Shown: positions 5,582 to 12,652 of the stretch, in pieces
How positions within the stretch are numbered: position 1 is the first letter of the stretch
Layout of the letters: each line of letters starts with the position of its first letter
Assembly (NCBI GenBank): GCA_910587945.1
Contig: CAJUNI010000005.1
Span: 1-17,978, forward strand
From: an uncultured Parvibacter sp.
GTDB lineage: Bacteria > Actinomycetota > Coriobacteriia > Coriobacteriales > Eggerthellaceae
DNA: 17,978 nt
Reading direction: 5' to 3'
Translations under genes and position numbers: made by a program
Notes under the pieces: model-generated
Database searches by the model: none
Told to the model about the DNA's origin: nothing
Seen by the model: only the letters and a program-made list of their open reading frames with translations

Positions 5582-7090
5582 ATGGCTGAAGACAACATGA
5601 ATCCCACTCCTTCCCCCACGGGAGGACAAAACCAAGGCGGGCAGCCTACCCCCTTTGAGGCACAGCCGACCAACCCAGTACCTACCCATGAGCCCGAAGT
5701 ACCCACTTCGGCCACTCAGACGATCCCTCCAACTCAAACGGCTCCCATCAATGAGCCGCAACACGCAGCAGGTACGAGCGTACCCTACGCGACAGCAGCT
5801 CATTCTCAAGCCCCGGCTCCAAAAAAAGGTGGCGCAAAGACCTTCCTTCTGGCCTTTGCAGGGGCGCTTGTGGCCTGTGCTGTCGCTTTAGGCGTGGCCT
5901 TTGGCGCAGGTTGGATTGGTCCTCGCCAAACGGTGACAGTAGAGGATGGCGTTGAAGCAGTAGATGTCACCACGCCCGCCACCGAGATCACCGTTGAGGG
6001 CGATGACATTGATCTCGCTGAAGTAGTTGCTCAGAAGTGCCTGCCTTCCGTTGCTGCTATTGACGTGTTCGTGGACTCCTCGAAAATGATGTCTAGCGGT
6101 TACGGCTATGGCTATGGTTACGGCTACGGTCAGTCCACGGGCCAAGGAACTGGTGGATTGGTGGAGTACTCCTTGGGTAGTGGCGTTGTGCTCACCGCTG
6201 ATGGCTACATCCTTACCAACAATCACGTGGTTGATGGTGGCGACGCCTACCAGGTAACCGTTGGTGGCGAAACCTATGAAGCTGAATTGGTTGGCACCGA
6301 CCCGAGCTCTGACATCGCAGTGCTTAAGGCCAAGGATGCAACGGGCTTAACCGTTATGGAAATTGGCGATTCCGATGACCTCGTAGCAGGCGAATGGGTT
6401 ATGACCCTGGGCAGCCCCTTCGGTCTCGAGCAGTCAGTGGCTACCGGCATCGTGTCGAACGTAAGCCGCTCTCAAATCATGGATAGCTCGACCTCAGGCG
6501 TAAGCAGTGGTGAGACCACCTACTATGCCAACCTGATTCAAACCGATGCTGCTATTAACCCGGGTAACTCCGGTGGCGCTATGGTCGACGCTGAGGGCAA
6601 GCTTGTTGGCATCAATACGCTCATCACCTCTGATTCGGGTAACTGGGCCGGCGTTGGATTTGCTATCCCGGTCAATTATGCCTACAACCTGGCTCAGCAA
6701 ATTATGGATGGTAAGACGCCGAGCCATGCGCAACTGGGTGTGTCCCTTATGAACGTGACGCCGCAAATGGCTCAACGTTATGGTTTAGATGTTGACGAAG
6801 GTGCCTACATTGCCTCTGTCGTGCCGGATTCGGGTGCTGCCGCCGCAGGTCTGCAGGAAGGCGATATCGTCGTGGCCTTCAATGGCAAGGCAGTGGAATC
6901 TGCAAGCGATCTTATGCTGGACGTGCGTGGCTCTCTGCCGGGTGACACTGTAACCTTGACGGTGGATCGTGCGGGTACGAACTCTGAGGTTTCCGTAACC
7001 TTAGGTTCTGATGAGGCTTCTCAGGCAGCAGCTCAGCAGCAACAACAGCAACAACAGCAAACTCCTCAGAATCCGTTTAATCAACGCTAA
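5582..7090 (+). CDS. htrA: HtrA/DegP-type membrane-anchored serine protease with one PDZ domain
   Basis: A 502-residue envelope quality-control protease. The first 85 residues are a Pro/Thr/Gln-rich cytoplasmic tail. One membrane helix follows (about 87-110), placing the protease outside the cell. The trypsin-like domain has the full triad: His215 in NNHVVDGG, Asp244 in SSDIAVLK and Ser330 in NPGNSGGA. A Gly-Tyr repeat at 173-183 sits where HtrA proteins carry the variable LA loop. One PDZ domain spans about 381-475, and the protein ends with nine glutamines (485-493). The single PDZ and N-terminal anchor fit actinobacterial HtrA. AAGGAG (5571-5576) sets the start. The gene has its own promoter and a structured leader, and a strong terminator separates it from pyrH. 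Confidence 0.95.
   Translation: MAEDNMNPTPSPTGGQNQGGQPTPFEAQPTNPVPTHEPEVPTSATQTIPPTQTAPINEPQHAAGTSVPYATAAHSQAPAPKKGGAKTFLLAFAGALVACAVALGVAFGAGWIGPRQTVTVEDGVEAVDVTTPATEITVEGDDIDLAEVVAQKCLPSVAAIDVFVDSSKMMSSGYGYGYGYGYGQSTGQGTGGLVEYSLGSGVVLTADGYILTNNHVVDGGDAYQVTVGGETYEAELVGTDPSSDIAVLKAKDATGLTVMEIGDSDDLVAGEWVMTLGSPFGLEQSVATGIVSNVSRSQIMDSSTSGVSSGETTYYANLIQTDAAINPGNSGGAMVDAEGKLVGINTLITSDSGNWAGVGFAIPVNYAYNLAQQIMDGKTPSHAQLGVSLMNVTPQMAQRYGLDVDEGAYIASVVPDSGAAAAGLQEGDIVVAFNGKAVESASDLMLDVRGSLPGDTVTLTVDRAGTNSEVSVTLGSDEASQAAAQQQQQQQQQTPQNPFNQR
6098..6130 (+). repeat. Gly-Tyr codon repeat inside htrA
   Basis: Eleven codons alternate Gly and Tyr (residues 173-183), built of GGY-TAY six-base units. The run lies early in the protease domain, before the catalytic His. 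Unit number may vary by slippage. Confidence 0.85.
7034..7060 (+). repeat. Polyglutamine (CAG/CAA) tract near the htrA 3' end
   Basis: Nine Gln codons, five CAA and four CAG, partly as repeats of a CAA-CAA-CAG unit, follow three Ala codons. They form residues 485-493 of a tail beyond the PDZ domain. Confidence 0.85.
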
Positions 7091-7116
7091 GTAATTCGGT
7101 TCCTAGGATTTCAATG

Positions 7117-7147
7117 AAAGCGGTCGTCTTCGGGCGGCCGCTTTTTT
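7117..7147 (+). terminator. Intrinsic terminator of htrA with UUCG tetraloop
   Basis: A 12-bp stem (7117-7128 with 7133-7144) closed by a C(UUCG)G loop, G+C rich at its centre. T's run from 7142 to 7147, the first three being the last stem pairs. It lies 26 bases after the htrA stop. Confidence 0.88.
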
Positions 7148-7281
7148 GTACGCCCTCGAGCAATTTATGTCGAGAGATCCCGGGCTAGCCGTTCCTTACT
7201 CCTTCCATCGGTTAATATGAGACCCACAGAATTACGCATGCCGCCAATACCAAGTGGTGGGTTTAGGAAGGGGTTGCCACT

Positions 7282-8001
7282 ATGGCTAATGATTATGTCT
7301 ATAACCGCGTACTGCTAAAGCTGTCTGGTGAGGCCTTGGCGGGTGATTTAGGTTATGGCATCGATCCGAAAGTGGTTGATGATCTGGCCGAGCAAATTGG
7401 CGAAATCGTGCGCGATGGCGTTCAGATTGCCATCGTGGTAGGTGGCGGCAACATCTTCCGTGGTGTCGCGGGATCTACCGAGGGCATGGATCGTGCCCAA
7501 GCGGACTACATTGGTATGCTTGCTACCGTTATGAATGCCTTGGCCTTGCAAGATTCCTTTGAGCGCCACGGTATCTACTCCCGGGTTCAGAGCGCCATCA
7601 ATATGCAAGAAGTATCCGAACCCTATATCCGTCGTCGAGCCATTCGCCATCTGGAAAAGGGTCGCGTGGTCATTTTGGCTGCGGGCACGGGTAACCCTTA
7701 CTTCACCACTGATACCACGGCAGCCCTGCGTGCCTGCGAGCTGGACGTGGATTGGCTCATGAAGGCCACGAAGGTGGATGGCATCTATGATGCTGACCCG
7801 GTAAAGAACCCAGATGCGAAACGTTTTGATCGTCTGAGCTATCTTGACGCTATCAACGATGAAAATATTGAAGTCATGGATGGCACGGCATTAACCCTCT
7901 GTATGGATAACGAAGTTCCCATGATTGTGTTTGACCTCACAAAGCCAAATAACATTTCACGGGCACTTAAGGGCGAACCGGTAGGAACAACGGTAGAATA
8001 A
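7282..8001 (+). CDS. pyrH: UMP kinase (uridylate kinase)
   Basis: Phosphorylates UMP to UDP with ATP, feeding RNA, DNA and cell-wall sugar nucleotide synthesis. The 239-residue length is normal for the bacterial amino acid kinase-fold enzyme, which works as a hexamer. Signatures in order: LLKLSGEAL (phosphate loop, residues 10-18), VGGGNIFRG, GMLATVMNALAL, RHLEKGRVVILAAGTGNPYF and the TTDTTAALRA nucleotide region, then MKATKVDGIYDADP. AGGAAGGGG (7266-7274) precedes the ATG. It opens the pyrH-frr-uppS-cdsA-dxr run. The upstream gap has a possible -10 (TAATAT, 7213-7218) but no clear -35. The rpsB-tsf pair that often precedes pyrH is replaced here by htrA. Confidence 0.97.
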   Translation: MANDYVYNRVLLKLSGEALAGDLGYGIDPKVVDDLAEQIGEIVRDGVQIAIVVGGGNIFRGVAGSTEGMDRAQADYIGMLATVMNALALQDSFERHGIYSRVQSAINMQEVSEPYIRRRAIRHLEKGRVVILAAGTGNPYFTTDTTAALRACELDVDWLMKATKVDGIYDADPVKNPDAKRFDRLSYLDAINDENIEVMDGTALTLCMDNEVPMIVFDLTKPNNISRALKGEPVGTTVE

Positions 8002-8050
8002 CTTTCATAGCTACATCGATTGCGCAAGAGATAAGGCGGCTGGTCAACGG

Positions 8051-8087
8051 GATGGATCAGCCCCGGCTCCAAGGGAAAGGATCCATC
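8051..8087 (+). promoter_or_regulatory. Inverted repeat that could hide the frr ribosome-binding site
   Basis: GATGGATC (8051-8058) is a perfect inverse of GATCCATC (8080-8087), which ends directly before the frr ATG. The Shine-Dalgarno AAAGGA (8076-8081) lies in the loop and first stem bases. Folding would block initiation. Confidence 0.45.
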
Positions 8088-8645
8088 ATGATTGACGAAA
8101 TCCTCATGGACTGCGAGGAGCGGATGGAGAAAACGCTCAGCTCTTTGTCCGAGAATTTTGCAACGGTTCGTACGGGTCGCGCAAACGCCATGATCCTTGA
8201 CCGGATCAAAGTTGACTACTACGGAGTGCCGACGCCCGTGAATCAAATGGCCGGTGTGAAAACCCCCGATGCTCATTTGCTCGTCATCGAGCCTTGGGAT
8301 AAGGGAATGCTTCGCGCCATTGAGCATGCTATCCAGGAAAGCGATTTGGGCGTAACCCCCAATAACGATGGCTCGGTCATTCGCCTGCCGTTTCCCGCGC
8401 TGACTGAGGAGCGCCGTAAGGAACTGGTCAAGCAGTGCAAGACCTTTGCTGAGGAAGCTCGCGTTGCGGTCCGTGGGGCCCGCCGAGATGCGAACGCCGC
8501 GGTTGAGAAGGCTATCAAAAACGATAATCTTCCCGAGGATGACGCTAAGCGTGCCGAAGATCAAATTCAAAAACTTACGGATCGCTACATTGAGGCTGTA
8601 GACGCTGCCTTCAAAAAGAAGGAAGCCGAGGTCATGGAGATCTAA
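8088..8645 (+). CDS. frr: Ribosome recycling factor
   Basis: Splits post-termination ribosomes together with EF-G. With ATG 8088 the product is 185 residues, the usual family length. It has the expected order: the N-terminal helix DEILMDCEERMEKTLSSL, then NFATVRTGRANAMILDRIKV (the conserved R-T-G-R-A segment), YYGVPTPVNQMA, the NDGSVIRLPFPALTEERRKE stretch and the C-terminal helix RDANAAVEKAIK. The frame extends to an ATG at 8052, but AAAGGA (8076-8081) and family length both favour 8088. It follows pyrH after 86 bases, a conserved pairing in bacteria. The inverted repeat covering the ribosome site suggests translational control. Confidence 0.97.
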   Translation: MIDEILMDCEERMEKTLSSLSENFATVRTGRANAMILDRIKVDYYGVPTPVNQMAGVKTPDAHLLVIEPWDKGMLRAIEHAIQESDLGVTPNNDGSVIRLPFPALTEERRKELVKQCKTFAEEARVAVRGARRDANAAVEKAIKNDNLPEDDAKRAEDQIQKLTDRYIEAVDAAFKKKEAEVMEI

Positions 8646-8658
8646 TCGGCCAGAGCCT

Positions 8659-9435
8659 ATGAAAGATCTTTCGTACATATTCCCTCATCCTCCCAAGGAC
8701 CTTGACCCCAGTGCTCTCAATCCCGCTGCTATTCCTCAGCATGTAGCAGTCATCATGGACGGCAACGGGCGGTGGGCAAAAAAGCGTGCTCTCAATCGGC
8801 TGCGCGGTCATGCGGCCGGAATCGAGGCCGTACGCGAAACCATTCGCTGTGCCTCCGATCTTGGAGTGAAGTACCTGACCATCTACTCCTTTTCTACCGA
8901 GAATTGGAAGCGCCCGGAAGATGAAGTTGATGGGCTGATGAATCTCTTCGCCAAAACCATGTTGGCGGAAGTGGATGGACTCGATGAGGAAAATGTACGG
9001 GTGCGTACCATCGGTGATCTTTCGGCCCTCCCGGATAGTACCCGGGAAGCCTTTGATGAAGCCTGGGAGCAGACCCGCAATAATACGGGCATGACATTGC
9101 TCGTGGCGGTGAATTATGGCTCTCGTCAAGAAATCATGCGCGCTGCTGAACGCTATGCGGAGCGCGTTCTTCTGGCGACCCAAACCGAGAATCCCATTCC
9201 GCCTCTCACTGAAGAGTTGTTTGAAGAAGGGCTCTATACCTTTGGGATTCCTGATCCTGATGTGGTCATTCGTACCAGTGGGGAATTGCGCCTTTCCAAC
9301 TTCTTGTTATGGCAAAGTGCCTACGCCGAGTTTGTGGTGAGCCCGGTGCTGTGGCCTGATTTTGATCGCTATGAATTCCTGCGTTGCTTGTTGGAGTATC
9401 AAGGGCGCAACCGCCGGTTTGGGGCGGTGAGCTAG
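8659..9435 (+). CDS. uppS: Undecaprenyl diphosphate synthase (cis-prenyltransferase)
   Basis: Builds the C55 lipid carrier for peptidoglycan and wall polymers by adding isopentenyl diphosphate units to farnesyl diphosphate. The 258-residue product has all cis-prenyltransferase regions: VAVIMDGNGRWAKKR, with the catalytic Asp at residue 34; GHAAGIEAVRETI; LTIYSFSTENWKRP; and VVIRTSGELRLSNFLLWQ followed by AYAEFV, the diphosphate-binding and dimer regions. The gene begins 13 bases after the frr stop. No good Shine-Dalgarno is visible, so translation may depend on coupling with frr. It uses isoprenoid units from the pathway that includes dxr and ispG in this window. Confidence 0.96.
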   Translation: MKDLSYIFPHPPKDLDPSALNPAAIPQHVAVIMDGNGRWAKKRALNRLRGHAAGIEAVRETIRCASDLGVKYLTIYSFSTENWKRPEDEVDGLMNLFAKTMLAEVDGLDEENVRVRTIGDLSALPDSTREAFDEAWEQTRNNTGMTLLVAVNYGSRQEIMRAAERYAERVLLATQTENPIPPLTEELFEEGLYTFGIPDPDVVIRTSGELRLSNFLLWQSAYAEFVVSPVLWPDFDRYEFLRCLLEYQGRNRRFGAVS

Positions 9436-9436
9436 G

Positions 9437-10366
9437 ATGAGCAGCACTCAAGAGGAAAAAGAAGAGCGCAAGGAACACAGAGCCGCCCAGCGTCAGAAAA
9501 TGAAGCAGGCGGCTTTAGACAAAACACCAAAGAAGCTGCGTAACCCGTCCGATTTTCAGGTGAGATTCCGTACAGGTTTCATTTACACGGCGCTCACGAT
9601 TATTTGTGTCCTTGCTGGCACCATTCCCATGCTCATCATGCTTATGGCTATGGCGGCCATCTGCGCCGGTGAGTTCTACTACATGCTGCGTAAAGACGCG
9701 AAGTTGCCCAACGAGATGCTCGGCATTGCGGGGGCGATGCTCTATCCGCTCAGTTTTTATATTGGGGGATTAGCCGGGGCAATGTGTGTGAGCATTGCAC
9801 TGCTGCTGTCGCTTCTGGTGTGGTACGTCTTTTGGCTGCGCGCCCGTATTCCGGATGTGGGAGTGAGCTTTTTTGGCGCTGCCTACACGGGACTGCTTAT
9901 TGGTTCGCTGGTTCCTATTCGGATGTCGCTCGAGGCGCCCTGGGGTGGCGTGTTAGTGTTAGCCCTGTTCTTGAGCGTTTGGGTCAATGATAGTTTTGCC
10001 TACTTGGTAGGAAGCAAATTTGGCAAACATAAGCTCGCGCCTAAAGTAAGCCCGAAAAAAAGCTGGGAAGGATTCATTGCGGGGCTCGTGGGTTCAGTGG
10101 TGTTTTGGTGCCTCATGACTCTGATCCCTGGCGTTTCCATGTCCATTATTCAGGCGATTATTTTTGGCATCATCTGCGGTTTGATGTCGGTGCTTGGCGA
10201 TTTGGCGGAAAGTCGCATTAAGCGCAATTCTGGCGTGAAAGACTCCGGCACTATTATGCCTGGTCACGGTGGGCTTTTGGATCGCTGCGACTCTATGTTC
10301 TTGGCGGCGGTATCAGCAGCAATCTTGCTATTTGTAGGAGGATGCATTCCCTATGACGTGCTCTAA
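9437..10366 (+). CDS. cdsA: Phosphatidate cytidylyltransferase (CDP-diacylglycerol synthase)
   Basis: Makes CDP-diacylglycerol from phosphatidic acid and CTP, the branch point for phospholipids, in the membrane. The 309-residue protein starts with about 45 charged, Lys/Glu-rich residues, then has roughly eight membrane helices. The family signature near the C-terminus is intact: SRIKRNSGVKDSG then PGHGGLLDRCDSM, with the conserved Lys, Asp and His-Gly-Gly residues. WVNDSFAYLVGSKFGKHKL is the upstream conserved block. The start lies one base after the uppS stop, and its end overlaps dxr by 14 bases, so the genes are translationally linked. The charged N-terminal tail is longer than in E. coli CdsA. 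Confidence 0.95.
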   Translation: MSSTQEEKEERKEHRAAQRQKMKQAALDKTPKKLRNPSDFQVRFRTGFIYTALTIICVLAGTIPMLIMLMAMAAICAGEFYYMLRKDAKLPNEMLGIAGAMLYPLSFYIGGLAGAMCVSIALLLSLLVWYVFWLRARIPDVGVSFFGAAYTGLLIGSLVPIRMSLEAPWGGVLVLALFLSVWVNDSFAYLVGSKFGKHKLAPKVSPKKSWEGFIAGLVGSVVFWCLMTLIPGVSMSIIQAIIFGIICGLMSVLGDLAESRIKRNSGVKDSGTIMPGHGGLLDRCDSMFLAAVSAAILLFVGGCIPYDVL

Positions 10367-11660
10367 TCCCTCGGTTGTGAGCTTCGAAGAGAATCTAGCG
10401 GCGAAGGGAGGAGAGCCTAACGAATCACGGGAAGCGCCTCGGCGTGTTGTGATTCTCGGTGCAACGGGCTCCATTGGAAAGCAAACCGCCGATGTCATTC
10501 TGAAGCACCCATCCGAGTTACGAGCCATTGCCTTGGCGGCCTACCGCAATGTGAGCGGGGTAGTGGATCTTGCTCGCAAACTTCAGGTGGAGCACCTTGC
10601 CTTTGGCGATGAAGCCTTGGCGCAAAGCACGGAGGCGCAGGCGGCCTACCAGTGGGCAGAGGAAGCTCCCGGTAGAACCTTAGGCTTTGGACCTCAGGCC
10701 GTGGTTGCCCTAACTCAGCTCGAGGATGCTGATGTGGTGGTTAACGCTTTAGTCGGTGAAGCGGGGATGCGCGCAAGCTATGCTACCCTGACCGCCGGTC
10801 ATGTGCTGGCGTTGGCTAATAAGGAATCTTTGGTGGTGGCGGGCGACCTCATCATGCCCCTGGCTGCACAGCTCGACGAGAAGCGACGGGCAGCAGGCTT
10901 AGCGCCGGCTACGGGCCCGGCTGGCGCCTTGATGCCTATTGATTCGGAACATGGTGCCATCTATCAATGTCTTTTGGGTGAGGACCCGAAGGAAGTGACC
11001 AAGCTCTGGGTGACGGCCTCGGGAGGACCCTTCCGGGGAAAGACCCGCGCCGAGCTTAAAGAGGTCACCCCGGCGCGCGCTTTAGCCCATCCGACCTGGT
11101 CGATGGGACCGAAGATTTCCATTGACTCTTCCACCTTGATGAATAAAGGCCTTGAGGTGATTGAAGCCCATCATCTGTTTGCCATGGATTACGACAAAAT
11201 CGAAGTGGTGGTGCAGCCTCAGAGCGCTATTCATTCCATGGTGGAGTTTGCTGATGGAAGCGTGAAAGCCCATTTGGGTACCACCGATATGCGAATCCCT
11301 ATTCAGTTTGCACTGTCCTACCCCAAGCGCTGGGATGCCCCGGTCACGCCGTTGGATTTCCGCACCTTAGGCACGCTCGAGTTTGCAGCCCCTGACGAGG
11401 AGACCTTCCGCTGTTTACCCCTCGCCCGAGAAGCGGGGCGGGTGGGTGGCACGCTGCCTTGTGTGATGAATGCGGCCAATGAAGTGGCGGTGGCCTCCTT
11501 CCTGGCGGAACGCATTGGATACTTGGATATTGCCCGGCTGGTGGAAGAAACCATGAACGCCCATGTGCGCGAAGGGGTTGAAGTGGTGGAAAGCCTTGAG
11601 CAGTTGGAATCTTGGGACCAATGGGCTCGCGCCTTTGCTGAAGAGGCTGCTCGCTCCTAG
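10353..11660 (+). CDS. dxr: 1-deoxy-D-xylulose 5-phosphate reductoisomerase
   Basis: Second enzyme of the MEP pathway: turns DXP into 2-C-methyl-D-erythritol 4-phosphate using NADPH and a divalent metal. Motifs in order: VVILGATGSIGKQT (NADPH fold), ALANKESLVVAG, PIDSEHGAIYQCL (metal Asp and Glu), TASGGPFRG, HPTWSMGPKISIDSSTLMNK and PQSAIHSMVEFADGS. At 435 residues it is longer than the usual roughly 390-400. About 28 residues precede the NADPH fold, and about 15 extra residues sit before PIDSEH. AGGAGG (10336-10341) precedes the ATG at 10353, inside cdsA. A second strong ribosome-like site lies near 10407-10414 with no usable start after it. Its TAG overlaps the stop of the opposing sortase gene. 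Confidence 0.95.
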   Translation: MTCSNPSVVSFEENLAAKGGEPNESREAPRRVVILGATGSIGKQTADVILKHPSELRAIALAAYRNVSGVVDLARKLQVEHLAFGDEALAQSTEAQAAYQWAEEAPGRTLGFGPQAVVALTQLEDADVVVNALVGEAGMRASYATLTAGHVLALANKESLVVAGDLIMPLAAQLDEKRRAAGLAPATGPAGALMPIDSEHGAIYQCLLGEDPKEVTKLWVTASGGPFRGKTRAELKEVTPARALAHPTWSMGPKISIDSSTLMNKGLEVIEAHHLFAMDYDKIEVVVQPQSAIHSMVEFADGSVKAHLGTTDMRIPIQFALSYPKRWDAPVTPLDFRTLGTLEFAAPDEETFRCLPLAREAGRVGGTLPCVMNAANEVAVASFLAERIGYLDIARLVEETMNAHVREGVEVVESLEQLESWDQWARAFAEEAARS

Positions 11661-12652
11661 GCGTACTCAACCGCAAAGACCAAGGTGCGTTCATTAGCTC
11701 GACCGTAGCTGCAGGTCACAAAACACCATAAGCGCTGTACCGCCGCCGGCTCGTCGGAGCGAAGTACCACCGACGCCTGGCCGCGGAGTTCCTCAATGAC
11801 TTTGGGCAGGTCTTCCTGAGTCCAGTCCCACGAAAGCGGAGCCGATCCGTTGGAGGCAACCAGCACGAACCACACCTCAAGGGTAGTGGTGGCCTCAGGT
11901 CGATGAAGCAGTAGGGAAGGATGGGTTCGCGCGAAGGCTTCATCTTGGTAAGAAGCCAGAGGTGCGAACACGGTCCCGTCTTTCATGTGATGACCATAGA
12001 CCACCCCGAAGGGTTTGGGTGAGCCCTCATCCAGGCATTCTGCGGCAAGATAAGGGCAGCCGCGGGATGAACGATGGCCTTGGGCATCGTGGTGGAGATA
12101 GAAATCCGGATCATTGGCAGGTGCACAAACCAGAGGCGTGCTCAGGTCGGTTTGGGGCAGGGTGAGCCACCCATAGACTTGGGGCATCGTCTCGCGAAGC
12201 ACGACCCAGTCGAGGGCAGGCCTGAAGCCGAGCAGTTGCTTGGTTTGAGCAGGCCTGCTGAAGAGCTCGTAGTGATGGACGGGTGCCGAGGGGCGCGCCT
12301 GGGATTGGTCTTGTATATAAGGAAGAAGCGCAAGACCGGCACCCAGGCTCAATGTAATACCCAGACCCATAACCGACAGAGCTGCTGACTGCCCAACGAT
12401 CCGCAGAGGGTGTCCTGAAGGAAGCGCGCTGGTTGGACCGGGCTGCTCGGGAGACTTCATCCTTCGAGTGGTTGCGGGGTGGTGGCGCCTCGGGTGTTTC
12501 CCGGGGCGCTGGGTCGCAATCTCGCCGCGGCAGACCACACCCTCGCGGCGACAGACTGCAGCCCTGCGGCGAGTCTGGCGTTGGAGGCGCCGGCACGCGT
12601 GGATTCCTCGCCGTCGCGCACGTTGGCGCAAAGCGCTACGGGATGGGCTCAT
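11657..12652 (-). CDS. Class B sortase
   Basis: A membrane-anchored cysteine transpeptidase that joins surface proteins to the wall or to pilins. It has 331 residues with ATG 12652. A hydrophobic anchor (about residues 88-110) precedes the extracellular catalytic domain. Class B features: VVYGHHMKDGTVFAPLASY with catalytic His221, VTCSYG with Cys314, and Arg322 in ANERTLVF, the His-Cys-Arg triad. The start overlaps the stop of the upstream surface-protein gene as ATGA, pointing to coupling. The first 64 residues are extremely Arg-rich, however, and a second ATG at 12460 would give a 267-residue protein with a short tail before the anchor. Neither start has a good ribosome site. The neighbouring LARTG protein is the obvious substrate. 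Confidence 0.85.
   Translation of the reverse strand: MSPSRSALRQRARRRGIHACRRLQRQTRRRAAVCRREGVVCRGEIATQRPGKHPRRHHPATTRRMKSPEQPGPTSALPSGHPLRIVGQSAALSVMGLGITLSLGAGLALLPYIQDQSQARPSAPVHHYELFSRPAQTKQLLGFRPALDWVVLRETMPQVYGWLTLPQTDLSTPLVCAPANDPDFYLHHDAQGHRSSRGCPYLAAECLDEGSPKPFGVVYGHHMKDGTVFAPLASYQDEAFARTHPSLLLHRPEATTTLEVWFVLVASNGSAPLSWDWTQEDLPKVIEELRGQASVVLRSDEPAAVQRLWCFVTCSYGRANERTLVFAVEYA

Noticed and set aside
7839..8678. 279-codon open frame on the - strand antisense to pyrH end and frr
   Set aside because: It overlaps two secure genes with full family motifs. Its translation has no recognisable domain and no ribosome site, so it is a shadow frame.
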